Assembly (NCBI RefSeq): GCF_007992435.1
Contig: NZ_BKAG01000032.1
Span: forward strand, 1-64,000
Reading direction: 5' to 3'
DNA from: Prosthecobacter gellanilyticus
GTDB taxonomy: Bacteria > Verrucomicrobiota > Verrucomicrobiia > Verrucomicrobiales > Verrucomicrobiaceae
Length of the DNA stretch: 64,000 nucleotides
Positions 23,475 to 31,844 of the stretch are shown here, piece by piece. Under the pieces are notes generated by a model. The model made no database searches. It was not told where the DNA came from and saw only the letters and a program-made list of their open reading frames with translations. Numbering within the stretch: the stretch's first letter is position 1; each line of letters begins with the position of its first letter. Made by a program: the position numbers and the translations under genes.

Positions 23475-24542
23475 GTGAGCACGTCCCATCCTATCGATGA
23501 CCTCCGCGTGGCGGAGATCCTGCCTTTGATCCAGCCAGCGCTGCTGATGCACGAGCTGCCCATCAATGAGACAGGCGCGGCCTTTATCGAGAGCTCCCGC
23601 CGCCAGGCTGAAGACATCCTGAACCGCAAAGATGGCCGTCTTCTCGTGGTCACCGGCCCCTGCTCCATCCATGATCACAAGTCGGCGCTCGAGTATGCCG
23701 CGCTGATCCGTGAAGCCCGAGCGAAGTACAGCGCAGACCTGGAGATCTTCATGCGCGTGTATTTTGAGAAGCCGCGCACCACGGTGGGCTGGAAGGGTTT
23801 CATCAACGACCCGCATCTCAACGAGAGCTATGACATCAACACCGGCCTGCGCGAGGCGCGCAGCCTGCTGATCGAGCTCACCCGCATGGGCGTGCCTTCC
23901 GCCACGGAGTTTCTGGACGTGATCACGCCGCAGTACATCGCAGACGTGGTGTCCTGGGGCGCCATCGGCGCGCGCACCACTGAGAGCCAGGTGCATCGCC
24001 AGCTCGCCTCCGGCCTCTCCATGCCGGTCGGATTCAAGAACGGCACGGATGGTGGTGTGCAGGTGGCCCTGGACGCCATCCAGGCCGCCGCAGGCCAGCA
24101 TTGCTTCCTCTCCGTGACGAAGGACGGCGTGGCCGCCATCGTGAAGACGAAGGGCAACAACGCCTGCCATGTCATCCTGCGCGGTGGCAAGGCCGGACCG
24201 AATTTCGATGCGGCCCCCATTGATGCCGTCGTGAGCCAGCTCACCGCGCGTGGCTTGCCAGCCAGCGTGATGGTGGACTGCAGCCATGGCAACAGCTTGA
24301 AGGACTACCGCAAGCAGCCGCTCGTCAGCGCCTCGCTCTCCGAGCAGATCTCCGCAGGCAGCAAATCCATCACCGGTGTGATGATCGAGAGCCATCTCGT
24401 CGAAGGCCGCCAGGACGCGAAGCCCGGCCAGCCGCTGACCTATGGCCAGAGCATCACGGATGCCTGTGTGAACTGGGCTGCCACCGAGACCATGCTGGAC
24501 GAGCTCGCTGCCGCTGTGCGTGCCCGCCGCGCCAAAGGCTAA
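23475..24542 (+). CDS. aroG: 3-deoxy-7-phosphoheptulonate (DAHP) synthase, class I
   Basis: This condenses phosphoenolpyruvate with erythrose-4-phosphate, the first step of the shikimate pathway to aromatic amino acids. The 355-aa protein is the AroF/G/H type: TGPCSIHDHKSALEYA (metal Cys and substrate contacts), RVYFEKPRTTVGWKG, DINTGLREAR, PSATEFLDVITPQY, SWGAIGARTTESQVHRQLASGLSMPVGFKNGTDG, RGGKAGPNF and the C-terminal metal motif DCSHGNSLKDYRKQ. Which aromatic amino acid feeds back on it cannot be told. The GTG start at 23475 fits the expected N-terminus and has no Shine-Dalgarno. The structured leader upstream suggests regulation after transcription starts. The heptose kinase gene begins 12 bp after the stop. 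Confidence 0.93.
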   Translation: MSTSHPIDDLRVAEILPLIQPALLMHELPINETGAAFIESSRRQAEDILNRKDGRLLVVTGPCSIHDHKSALEYAALIREARAKYSADLEIFMRVYFEKPRTTVGWKGFINDPHLNESYDINTGLREARSLLIELTRMGVPSATEFLDVITPQYIADVVSWGAIGARTTESQVHRQLASGLSMPVGFKNGTDGGVQVALDAIQAAAGQHCFLSVTKDGVAAIVKTKGNNACHVILRGGKAGPNFDAAPIDAVVSQLTARGLPASVMVDCSHGNSLKDYRKQPLVSASLSEQISAGSKSITGVMIESHLVEGRQDAKPGQPLTYGQSITDACVNWAATETMLDELAAAVRARRAKG

Positions 24543-24554
24543 TTCATCTCTGCC

Positions 24555-25556
24555 ATGCTCACCACCGCCACTGCCCGTGACGCCATCGAGCGCATGCCGG
24601 GCTGCCGTATCCTCGTCATCGGGGATGTGATGCTGGACCATTTCATCTGGGGTGCGGTGCGCCGCATCTCACCGGAGGCCCCTGTGCCTATCGTCGAGGT
24701 CACGAAGGAGACCACCTTCCCCGGTGGTGCGGCCAATGTGGCGCGCAATCTTTCCGCCTTTACCCCGCATGCCTATCTCATGGGCCGTGTCGGCAAAGAT
24801 AGTTCGGCGAACGAGCTGAAGCGCCTGCTCAAGGAGGAAGGTGTGAACACCGACCCCATGCTGGAAAGCGACACCCTGCCCACCATCGCCAAGACGCGCA
24901 TCATCGCCCGTCAGCAGCATGTCGTGCGTGTGGATCGCGAGACCATTGAGAAGCTCAGCGGGGAGGAGTTGAAGCTGATCTCCAGCCGCCTTGAAGTCAT
25001 GCTGCCGGATCTCGATGGCGTGATCATTGAGGACTATGGCAAAGGCTTCGTCACCCAGGCCTTCGCGGATCAGGTGATCGGTCTCTGCAAGGCTGCCGGG
25101 AAGCTGGTCACGGTGGACCCATCTCCGCACAATCCACTCAGTTGGAAGAATGCCTCGCTGGTGAAACCGAATCGTCTGGAAGCCTTTGCGGCGGCAGGCA
25201 TTCAGGATCATCACAAGCTCATCCCGCCGCTTCAGGACAAACGTCTCCTCGAAGTCGGTGAAAAACTCCTCGCCCAATGGTCTGTCGGCAAGGTGCTCGT
25301 GACCCTCGGAGAGCAGGGCATGATCCTTTTCCAAACTGACAGCGCGCCGCATCACATCCCCACGCGCGCCCGTGAAGTTTACGATGTTTCCGGCGCTGGT
25401 GACACCGCCATCGCCTTCCTCACGCTGGCGCTTGCCGCCGGTCTGAGCGCTGAGGATGCCGCGGGCATTGCCAATCATGCGAGCGGCATCGTCGTGGGCA
25501 AGCTCGGCACGGCACGGGTGATGAAGGAAGAGCTTCTGCAATCTTTCGAAGACTAA
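24555..25556 (+). CDS. rfaE1: D-glycero-beta-D-manno-heptose-7-phosphate kinase (PfkB family)
   Basis: This phosphorylates heptose-7-phosphate at C1 in ADP-heptose synthesis for lipopolysaccharide inner core or other glycans. The 333-aa protein is a ribokinase-fold sugar kinase: VIGDVMLDHFIWG (20-33), substrate motif PGGAANVARNL (56-66), ARQQHVVRVDRE, VIIEDYGKGF, and the catalytic GAGD (280-283) in DVSGAGDTAIAFLTLAL. It corresponds to the kinase half of HldE; the nucleotidyltransferase half (RfaE2) is absent from the protein and from the window. Its direct neighbour encodes GmhA, the preceding step of the same pathway, 8 bp downstream, so co-transcription is likely. Confidence 0.9.
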   Translation: MLTTATARDAIERMPGCRILVIGDVMLDHFIWGAVRRISPEAPVPIVEVTKETTFPGGAANVARNLSAFTPHAYLMGRVGKDSSANELKRLLKEEGVNTDPMLESDTLPTIAKTRIIARQQHVVRVDRETIEKLSGEELKLISSRLEVMLPDLDGVIIEDYGKGFVTQAFADQVIGLCKAAGKLVTVDPSPHNPLSWKNASLVKPNRLEAFAAAGIQDHHKLIPPLQDKRLLEVGEKLLAQWSVGKVLVTLGEQGMILFQTDSAPHHIPTRAREVYDVSGAGDTAIAFLTLALAAGLSAEDAAGIANHASGIVVGKLGTARVMKEELLQSFED

Positions 25557-25564
25557 CCAAAACC

Positions 25565-26140
25565 ATGTCTGAATTTGCCACCATGCTCAAAGGCCACATC
25601 GATGGCCATCTCGACACCATCAAGCGCCTCGACGACTGTGGTGCGGTGCTCAGTGCCATTGCCGATGCCTGGGTCACGGCCCTGAAGGCTGGTAAGAAAG
25701 TGATCTTCTTTGGCAATGGTGGCAGCGCTGCGGATGCGCAGCACCTCGCCGCGGAGCTGGTGGTGCGCTACCGCATCAACCGCCGCGCTTTGGGAGCCAT
25801 CGCGCTGACCACGGACACCTCCATCCTCACCGCGCACAGCAACGACTACGGCTTTGAGACCGTCTTCGCCCGTCAGGTGGAGGCGCTCGCACAGCCGGGA
25901 GATGTCGTCGTCGGTATCTCCACCTCCGGCACCAGCAAGAACGTCATCGCTGGACTTAAAGCAGCCCGCGAGAGCGGCTGTGTGGTGGTGAGCTTCACCG
26001 GTCAGAATGGCGCGGACTGCGCCGCACTGGCGGATCATGCTTACTGCGTGCCTTCACCGATCACCGCCTATGCCCAGGAGTGCCATCTGATGGCCGGGCA
26101 CGTGCTCTGTGAGTTCGTGGAAGCAGCTTTCCGAGACTGA
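25565..26140 (+). CDS. gmhA: D-sedoheptulose-7-phosphate isomerase
   Basis: This converts sedoheptulose-7-phosphate to D-glycero-D-manno-heptose-7-phosphate, the first committed step to ADP-heptose. The 191-aa SIS-domain protein has the phosphate/sugar motif GNGGSAADAQH at 50-60 (with catalytic His/Glu nearby in AAELVVRY), STSGTSKN at 119-126, and the C-terminal QECH at 171-174 with His179, which complete the active site and zinc site of the family. It lies immediately after the heptose kinase gene. Confidence 0.93.
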   Translation: MSEFATMLKGHIDGHLDTIKRLDDCGAVLSAIADAWVTALKAGKKVIFFGNGGSAADAQHLAAELVVRYRINRRALGAIALTTDTSILTAHSNDYGFETVFARQVEALAQPGDVVVGISTSGTSKNVIAGLKAARESGCVVVSFTGQNGADCAALADHAYCVPSPITAYAQECHLMAGHVLCEFVEAAFRD

Positions 26141-26172
26141 CGTCACGACCTGCGGTCGTGTCCCATCTTCCT

Positions 26173-26988
26173 ATGAGTACCAAGGCCCGGCTTCATCTGG
26201 AGAAACTGCGCTTTGCCTGGCATGTGGGAGCCAGTTTTGCCGACCGGCTCAGGTTGTGCTGGCTGCTTTCCAAGCACATCGCCGTGAATCGCGGCCTGAC
26301 ACGGCATTCCCGTGAGGCTGAGGAGTATCGCATCCGCTATGCGGGGAAGGAGACCTCTGTCGTCCTGCGGGACAACCTCACGGACGGCCTCATCTTCCAG
26401 GATGTGTTCGGCATCGAGTGTTATGCCTTTAGAGCCCAGGTCCAGCCTCCGAAATGCCTCGTGGATGCAGGTGCCAACATCGGCATGGCCTCTCTGTATT
26501 TTTCCCTCCGGCATCCAGAGGCCACGGTCCATAGCTTTGAGCCCGTGGAGCATGTCATGTGCCGTCGCAATGCGCGTCATGTGCATCCTCATGCGCTCGG
26601 AAAAGAGCCGGGGCAGCTTCATATCCTGATCGATCCGTTGAACAGTGGTGGTCATCGCCTAACCATCTATGATCAGGATTCAACGCTGGAGCGTCTGGAG
26701 GTGAAGGTGGAGCGTCTGGATCATCTCATCGACAGCGGGGGCCTGCCGGCGCCGGACTGGATGAAGATCGATGCCGAGGGCGCGGAATGCGATATTTTGG
26801 AAGGACTGGGCCGTCACCTCTCCGCCCTGCGTGTGCTGCTCGCGGAGACCCAGTCACGTGCGAATCATGAATGGATCGTCGAACGTCTGCGCAGCTCGGG
26901 CTTCGCGCGCATCGACGAGCACATCCTGCACCCGGATGCCAGCCAGCCGCATGAATCATACTCCATCATTCACGCCCACAGGGACTGA
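26173..26988 (+). CDS. FkbM family methyltransferase (1)
   Basis: An S-adenosylmethionine-dependent methyltransferase of 271 aa, probably O-methylating a sugar of the surface glycan. Motif I CLVDAGANIGMASLYF and the following VHSFEPVEHVM (acidic residue holding the ribose) are clear, as is the FkbM hallmark DWMKIDAEGAECDILEGL. A GTG at 26158 in the same frame could add five residues; ATG 26173 is preferred. The flippase gene starts 2 bp after the stop. It is the first of three FkbM proteins in the locus. Confidence 0.85.
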   Translation: MSTKARLHLEKLRFAWHVGASFADRLRLCWLLSKHIAVNRGLTRHSREAEEYRIRYAGKETSVVLRDNLTDGLIFQDVFGIECYAFRAQVQPPKCLVDAGANIGMASLYFSLRHPEATVHSFEPVEHVMCRRNARHVHPHALGKEPGQLHILIDPLNSGGHRLTIYDQDSTLERLEVKVERLDHLIDSGGLPAPDWMKIDAEGAECDILEGLGRHLSALRVLLAETQSRANHEWIVERLRSSGFARIDEHILHPDASQPHESYSIIHAHRD

Positions 26989-26990
26989 TC

Positions 26991-28292
26991 ATGGGAGGAA
27001 ACCTCAAACGCAGCGCCGTGTGGATGCTCGGCAGCCATGTCATGCGGCTGCTGGTGGGCTTCTTCCTCGGCACCTGGGTGGCGCGTGTGCTGGGTCCTGT
27101 GGAGTTCGGCATCCTGGCCACTGGCACGGCCGCCGTGGCCGTGGCGCACAGCGTGGCCGAGCTGGGCATCCGGCAGTTTTTGCTGAAGGAAGTGGGCCGC
27201 CGGAAGCGCAGCGGCGCGGTGATCGCAGGCACCATCATGCGGCTCTGGATGATGACCGGCGTGCTGGCAGCGCTCGGCCTAACGATTTGGAATACCATCA
27301 CCGGGGCGCTGCCCTGGCTGGTCCTTGTGGCCATGGTGGTGCCGCTGCTGTGTATCAGCCTGAGTGTGCACAACAACTGGGAGGAGAGCTGCCACCGGGC
27401 GGATGTCTCCGCACGCAATCAATTGACCGGTTATCTCGTGGCCGCAGGCGCCCGGCTGGTGGCGCTGCTCACGGTGCCAAAGCTCGCGGTGATCTCGTGG
27501 ACCTTTTCTTTGGAGACCGTGCTCGGCGGTCTGCTCGGCTTGCGCACGAAGCGTCAGCATGGACCTGCAGGCCGTTGGAACGGGCGGGTGGCACGCATCG
27601 TCCTGTCGCGCGGAATGCCGCTGTTTTTAAGCCAGGCAGGGATGCTTCTTCTGCTGCGCATGGACACGCTCATGATTGAGGAAATCTCCGGCCGTCGCGA
27701 GGCAGGGATCTACGGTGCCGCCGTGCGCCTGAGCGAGCTGTGCTATGCGCTTTCCCCCATGCTGATCACGCTGATCCTGCCACGGCTGGGCAAGTCCCTC
27801 AGCCAGCGAGATGAGGACGGCTTCCGGAAGCTGAGTGCGAAAAGCGCGGGCCTGGGAGCCATGGCAGGTTTCAGCTCGGCCATCGGGCTCTGGCTCGTCG
27901 GCGGACTGTTTGTGCAGTGGCTCTTTGGCAGTGAGTATCTCGGCTCAGTGCCGGTGCTCATGATTCATTGCGTGGCTGCCATCCCGTTCTTCCTCGGCGA
28001 ATGGCGCTCGGCCGTGCTGGTAGCGCTGGACAAGCCCGCATGGACGGCGCGCTTTGCCTGGCTGGCTGCTTTGTTGAACTTTTCGTTAAACCTTCTATGG
28101 ATTCCGGATCACGGAGCGCTGGGCGCGGCTTGGGCCACCCTGACCAGTTATCTGGTGGGGGGCATGCTGGCCACCTGGTTCGTGCCTGAGCTACGCTGGC
28201 TGGCCAGGATGCAGGCCGGCGCCTTGCTGGAACCTTTCCGTTGTCTCGGGGCTCCCAGACGCTGGTGGCGGGAGATGCTCGCCACATTTTGA
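26991..28292 (+). CDS. Polysaccharide flippase (Wzx-like, MOP superfamily)
   Basis: An integral membrane protein of 433 aa with about 12 hydrophobic helices, of the oligosaccharide flippase/PST family that moves lipid-linked repeat units across the inner membrane. The N-terminus is typical (SAVWMLGSHVMRLLVGFFLGTWVARVLGPVEFGILATGTA), as is the internal duplicate pattern near MPLFLSQAGMLLLLRMDTLMIEEI. It sits between a methyltransferase and a Wzy/WaaL-like gene, the expected order of a Wzx/Wzy-type locus. The substrate cannot be predicted. Confidence 0.88.
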   Translation: MGGNLKRSAVWMLGSHVMRLLVGFFLGTWVARVLGPVEFGILATGTAAVAVAHSVAELGIRQFLLKEVGRRKRSGAVIAGTIMRLWMMTGVLAALGLTIWNTITGALPWLVLVAMVVPLLCISLSVHNNWEESCHRADVSARNQLTGYLVAAGARLVALLTVPKLAVISWTFSLETVLGGLLGLRTKRQHGPAGRWNGRVARIVLSRGMPLFLSQAGMLLLLRMDTLMIEEISGRREAGIYGAAVRLSELCYALSPMLITLILPRLGKSLSQRDEDGFRKLSAKSAGLGAMAGFSSAIGLWLVGGLFVQWLFGSEYLGSVPVLMIHCVAAIPFFLGEWRSAVLVALDKPAWTARFAWLAALLNFSLNLLWIPDHGALGAAWATLTSYLVGGMLATWFVPELRWLARMQAGALLEPFRCLGAPRRWWREMLATF

Positions 28293-28322
28293 GTTCTTTT
28301 AACCGACGAGTTCTTTCACCTC

Positions 28323-29918
28323 ATGAATGACGGACGCGGCACGAATCCCTTCTCCATGATGCTGGGCCTGGGACTGGCCTTGTATGCCATTATCTCGGTC
28401 ACCCTCACCCAGGGAAATTCCATCAGCGAGCTGTGCCTGATGCTCATGCTCGGCGGGCTCTTGCTGAGCCTCACCTCTCCGCGCCTGGCCTTCACGGCCT
28501 GGATCATCACCTCCGGCTACATTGATCTGGTGAAGCGCCTCATGGTGCTCTCCGGCAGGGTGAGCCAGTCAGACCTCTATTATGTGCTGGGCATTCATCC
28601 GCTGATGCTCGGCGGCATCACCATCTCGCTGATCGTCGGTGCCATGCTGGGCCGCCACCGCCTGCGTCAGGCAGATTTGTTGCGGTTCATCGCGGCGCTG
28701 ATGTTCATGGGTCTGGCAGCGCTTGTCTCCTGGCGTGAGAACGGGCTGCAGATGGGCACGGTGATGGCCGATGTGGCCAACTCCGGCTTCTACGCGATGC
28801 TGCTGTTTGTGGTGCCCCTGCTCATCAAGGATCTGGACGCGGTGCTGCGACTTCTCCGGCTCGTCGTCATCGCTTACACGCCGGTGGCGGTTTACGGCAT
28901 CATCCAGCAGATTGTGGGATTCCAGGATTTCGAGATCGAGTACCTGCTCACGGGTCTCTCCATCGAGATCAAGCAGCTCCTGAGCAATGAGGTCCGTGCT
29001 TTCTCGACTCTGAACTCACCCACGGCGCTGGGATTCGGCTGCGGTGCCTGCCTCATTTTCTGCTACATCCTGGGCTGGCACCGCGACCAGAAGGCGGCCC
29101 AGTTCCGCTTCCCCAAGCTGCTCATCATCCTGATGATGGCGGCGTTTCTCGGCGGACTGGCCAGCGCCACCATGCGCTCCGCCTTCGTGCTTGTGCCAGT
29201 GGGCCTTCTGGGAAGCTGGCTGTTCTCCTCCCGGATCCGCACAAGGGTCTTCTACATGAGCATGGTCATAGGTTTTGTGGCCCTGGTGATCTCATCCAAA
29301 TGGATGCTGCAGGTTTTGCCCCAGGCGATGGCCGCGATGGGGGATGTTTCGGGAGACTCGGTCTTCATGTCGCAGATGCTTCGCGTGGGGACGTACTATG
29401 AGCGCCTCATGGGTTTCTCCAACTGTCTGGCCAATCCGGCCGCCTACACCCTGACGGGATTTGGCGCGGAACGCGGGCGCGATTACGGGGACGAGTTCAT
29501 GAACCATGACCCGCTGAGCAACATCCTCATCCGTTATGGTGCGCCAGCCTTGTTCCTGACGCTCTTCAGCATCTGGATGGCGCTCCGGGTGATGCACCGC
29601 AGTGTCTTGAGCCTGCCGGAAGGCGGCAGCCGGCGCACCGCCGCCCTCCTGCTCAGTGTGCCACTGGGCTACATGGTGGCCTCCGTGCTCCAGGGCAGCG
29701 TCTTCGGCACCTTCCCGCTCAATCTCCTGGCCTACCTCTGCCTGGGGCTCATCCAGTCCCTAGGACGCTCCATGCAGCCGGAGGCTTCACAGGTTCCTGC
29801 AGCACCACACATGGATTTCCGGCCGCCTCCCCGAAGCATGATGACCCAACCAAGAATGCTTCCACGGCCGGCGCCGGGTTCCTTTGCCGCGGGCAGGCGG
29901 CCGTTCACACCTCCGTGA
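28323..29918 (+). CDS. O-antigen polymerase/ligase-like membrane protein
   Basis: A multi-pass membrane protein of 531 aa, about 10-11 helices, in the Wzy/WaaL (O-antigen ligase domain) group that polymerises or transfers lipid-linked glycan in the periplasm. A large soluble loop at about 340-410 contains RVGTYYERLMGF and GFGAERGRDYGDEFMNHDPLSNILIRYG, the last segment fitting the HxxxN-like pattern (here HDPLSN) of ligase/polymerase active loops. The C-terminal roughly 50 residues are Pro/Arg rich and unstructured (PPPRSMMTQPRMLPRPAPG). Its stop overlaps the next GTG start by 4 nt, indicating translational coupling. Confidence 0.82.
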   Translation: MNDGRGTNPFSMMLGLGLALYAIISVTLTQGNSISELCLMLMLGGLLLSLTSPRLAFTAWIITSGYIDLVKRLMVLSGRVSQSDLYYVLGIHPLMLGGITISLIVGAMLGRHRLRQADLLRFIAALMFMGLAALVSWRENGLQMGTVMADVANSGFYAMLLFVVPLLIKDLDAVLRLLRLVVIAYTPVAVYGIIQQIVGFQDFEIEYLLTGLSIEIKQLLSNEVRAFSTLNSPTALGFGCGACLIFCYILGWHRDQKAAQFRFPKLLIILMMAAFLGGLASATMRSAFVLVPVGLLGSWLFSSRIRTRVFYMSMVIGFVALVISSKWMLQVLPQAMAAMGDVSGDSVFMSQMLRVGTYYERLMGFSNCLANPAAYTLTGFGAERGRDYGDEFMNHDPLSNILIRYGAPALFLTLFSIWMALRVMHRSVLSLPEGGSRRTAALLLSVPLGYMVASVLQGSVFGTFPLNLLAYLCLGLIQSLGRSMQPEASQVPAAPHMDFRPPPRSMMTQPRMLPRPAPGSFAAGRRPFTPP

Positions 29919-30970
29919 AGATCGTCGTTCATCGGATCTGCGGCGTTGGAGACGCGGTGCAGATCACGCCTCTGCTCCAGCAGATGCGGCTGGACTGTCC
30001 GGACGCGGAGATCACTTTCATGACCAGCCAGAATGCGGCGGATGTGGTGCGTGGTGCTCCGTATGTGGACCACGTCGTGGCCATGCCTCTGGCCAGCGTC
30101 ACTCCCGGCCGTGGCAACCCGTTTCTCTGGCACATGTGGTCACAGATTGCCGCGCAGGGTCCCATGGATCTTCTGGTGACACTGGATTCCCGCTGGGTGC
30201 ACTCGGTCGGCGCCTGGACCGTGCGCGCCCGCCGTCGCGTGGGGCTCAGCACTGGGAAAAAATGGCGGCCTCATCCTTTTCACGATGTCCTCGGATATCC
30301 CGAGAATCCGCAGCATGAGACCCGCCATGCCAGCCAGGTTTTCCTGGAATTGTGGACCAAGGCCACAGCTCACGCGGATCGTGGTCTCTCCGCATCGCTT
30401 CCACATCTGGGGCTGGGTGATCCGCATGCGCGCTGGGACGGCGCGCTGGCAACACGCTATCTCTGCCTGGCTCCGGGCGCGGGGAACTGGCTGAACCCCG
30501 CGGACTACAAGCGCTGGCCTGCGCCGCACTGGCAGAGATTGATGACTCTGGCTGCCGAGGCTGGCTGGCAGACGGTGGTGCTCGGCACGGCGGGAGATTT
30601 CCCGCCCGAGCTGCTGCCTGAAGGCGCTCTGGATCTGACGGGCCGCACCACGCTGGCGGAGACCGCCAGTCTGCTGCGGCGGAGCGGTGGCTTCATCGGG
30701 CATGACTCGGGCTTGTTTCATCTGGCGTTAGGCCTGGATGTGCCTGCGGCCGCCTTCTTCGGCCCTACGCGTTCCGATCTCACCGGCCCTTTCCGCAAGC
30801 CGAGGTCACGTGTGCTGCGCGCCGCTGATGTTCCCTGTGCTCCGTGCTGCCATGCGCACTGCATCCTGCCAGATGCCGCCGCCCGCGCCTGGCATGGCGC
30901 GCCGCCCTGCATGGCCCGCATCCAGCCGGACCAGGCCTGGACCGAGATCCAGGGTTTCCTCGCTGCCTGA
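29915..30970 (+). CDS. Glycosyltransferase family 9 (heptosyltransferase-like)
   Basis: A GT-B fold transferase of 351 aa related to WaaC/WaaF heptosyltransferases, which use ADP-heptose. N-terminal domain: IVVHRICGVGDAVQITPLLQQMR. C-terminal donor domain: YLCLAPGAGNW, WQTVVLGTAGD, LDLTGRTTLAETASLLRRS, FIGHDSGLFHLALGLDVPAAAFFGPT. The GTG start overlaps the upstream stop codon (GTGA). With the heptose kinase and gmhA upstream, a heptosyl donor is plausible. The last 20-40 residues hold several Cys/His (CAPCCHAHC), an unusual cluster. Confidence 0.85.
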   Translation: MKIVVHRICGVGDAVQITPLLQQMRLDCPDAEITFMTSQNAADVVRGAPYVDHVVAMPLASVTPGRGNPFLWHMWSQIAAQGPMDLLVTLDSRWVHSVGAWTVRARRRVGLSTGKKWRPHPFHDVLGYPENPQHETRHASQVFLELWTKATAHADRGLSASLPHLGLGDPHARWDGALATRYLCLAPGAGNWLNPADYKRWPAPHWQRLMTLAAEAGWQTVVLGTAGDFPPELLPEGALDLTGRTTLAETASLLRRSGGFIGHDSGLFHLALGLDVPAAAFFGPTRSDLTGPFRKPRSRVLRAADVPCAPCCHAHCILPDAAARAWHGAPPCMARIQPDQAWTEIQGFLAA

Positions 30971-30992
30971 TCACCCGCCCGCTCCTGATGAG

Positions 30993-31820
30993 ATGAAGAC
31001 CTCCCACCACCTCCTCCACATGCTGTGCCAGCGCTGGCCCTTTCTGCGCGGGCGCGATGCCATCCCCCGCCATTTCCTGAAGGATGACTTTGCCCAAAGC
31101 CTGGCTGCTTATGGCCCGTGGATCACCACACGTGATGGATGGGAGATGAAGGCCAACATGGGTGGTGACTACACGTCCCAGGTTCTCAAGCTCTTCGGTG
31201 AGCTGGAGCCTCTGACCAAGGCCTTCCTGTTGCAGCACCTGGGGCCGCGTGGTGTGTTCTTGGATATTGGCGCGAATGTCGGTTACTTCTCCCTGCTGCT
31301 GGCGCGGCACCAGCCGCAGTCCCGCGTCTTTGCCTTTGAACCCAACCCTGCCATCTCGACCCTTTTGGCGGATTCCATCGAGCGTGGCGGCCTGGGTGAT
31401 CGTCTTTCCCTGCACACGTTCGCGGCTTCTGATTCCGTAGGCAGCGTCAGCTTCCGCGTCGAAGGAGACAACTCGGGGCATTCGCGGCTCGTCGGCGGAC
31501 CGGAGTCCGCGGCATCTGCCGAACAAACTTTGCAGGTGGAAACGGTTCGCCTGGATGACTGGCTCCCGCCGCAGCTTGGAGGGCGCCAGATCCAGGTGGT
31601 GAAGATCGATGTCGAAGGCGCGGAGCTTCGCGTCCTCCGTGGCATGGAGAAGCTGCTGGCCCAGCACCGTCCCGCGCTCGTGGTCGAGGCCTATGACGAG
31701 CATCTGGCCGAATTTGGAGACAGTTGCGCTTCCCTGCGTTCCTGGCTGAAAGCCGCCGGTTATGTAGAAGAGGCCTTCTTGGGCGGGAACCTGCATCTGG
31801 TGCATCGCGACGCCCGCTGA
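30993..31820 (+). CDS. FkbM family methyltransferase (2)
   Basis: A SAM-dependent methyltransferase of 275 aa from ATG 30993. The cofactor motif is FLDIGANVGYFSLLLARHQP, followed by VFAFEPNPAI; the FkbM signature is VVKIDVEGAELRVLRGMEKLL, followed by VVEAYDEHL. The frame is open upstream through the end of the glycosyltransferase gene, but the similarity starts at MKTSHHLLHML. Presumed to O-methylate a glycan sugar. It lies 22 bp after the GT9 gene and 24 bp before a GT4 gene, within the plus-strand locus. Confidence 0.85.
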   Translation: MKTSHHLLHMLCQRWPFLRGRDAIPRHFLKDDFAQSLAAYGPWITTRDGWEMKANMGGDYTSQVLKLFGELEPLTKAFLLQHLGPRGVFLDIGANVGYFSLLLARHQPQSRVFAFEPNPAISTLLADSIERGGLGDRLSLHTFAASDSVGSVSFRVEGDNSGHSRLVGGPESAASAEQTLQVETVRLDDWLPPQLGGRQIQVVKIDVEGAELRVLRGMEKLLAQHRPALVVEAYDEHLAEFGDSCASLRSWLKAAGYVEEAFLGGNLHLVHRDAR

Positions 31821-31844
31821 CGCAGCCTTTGATTTCTGAACAGC

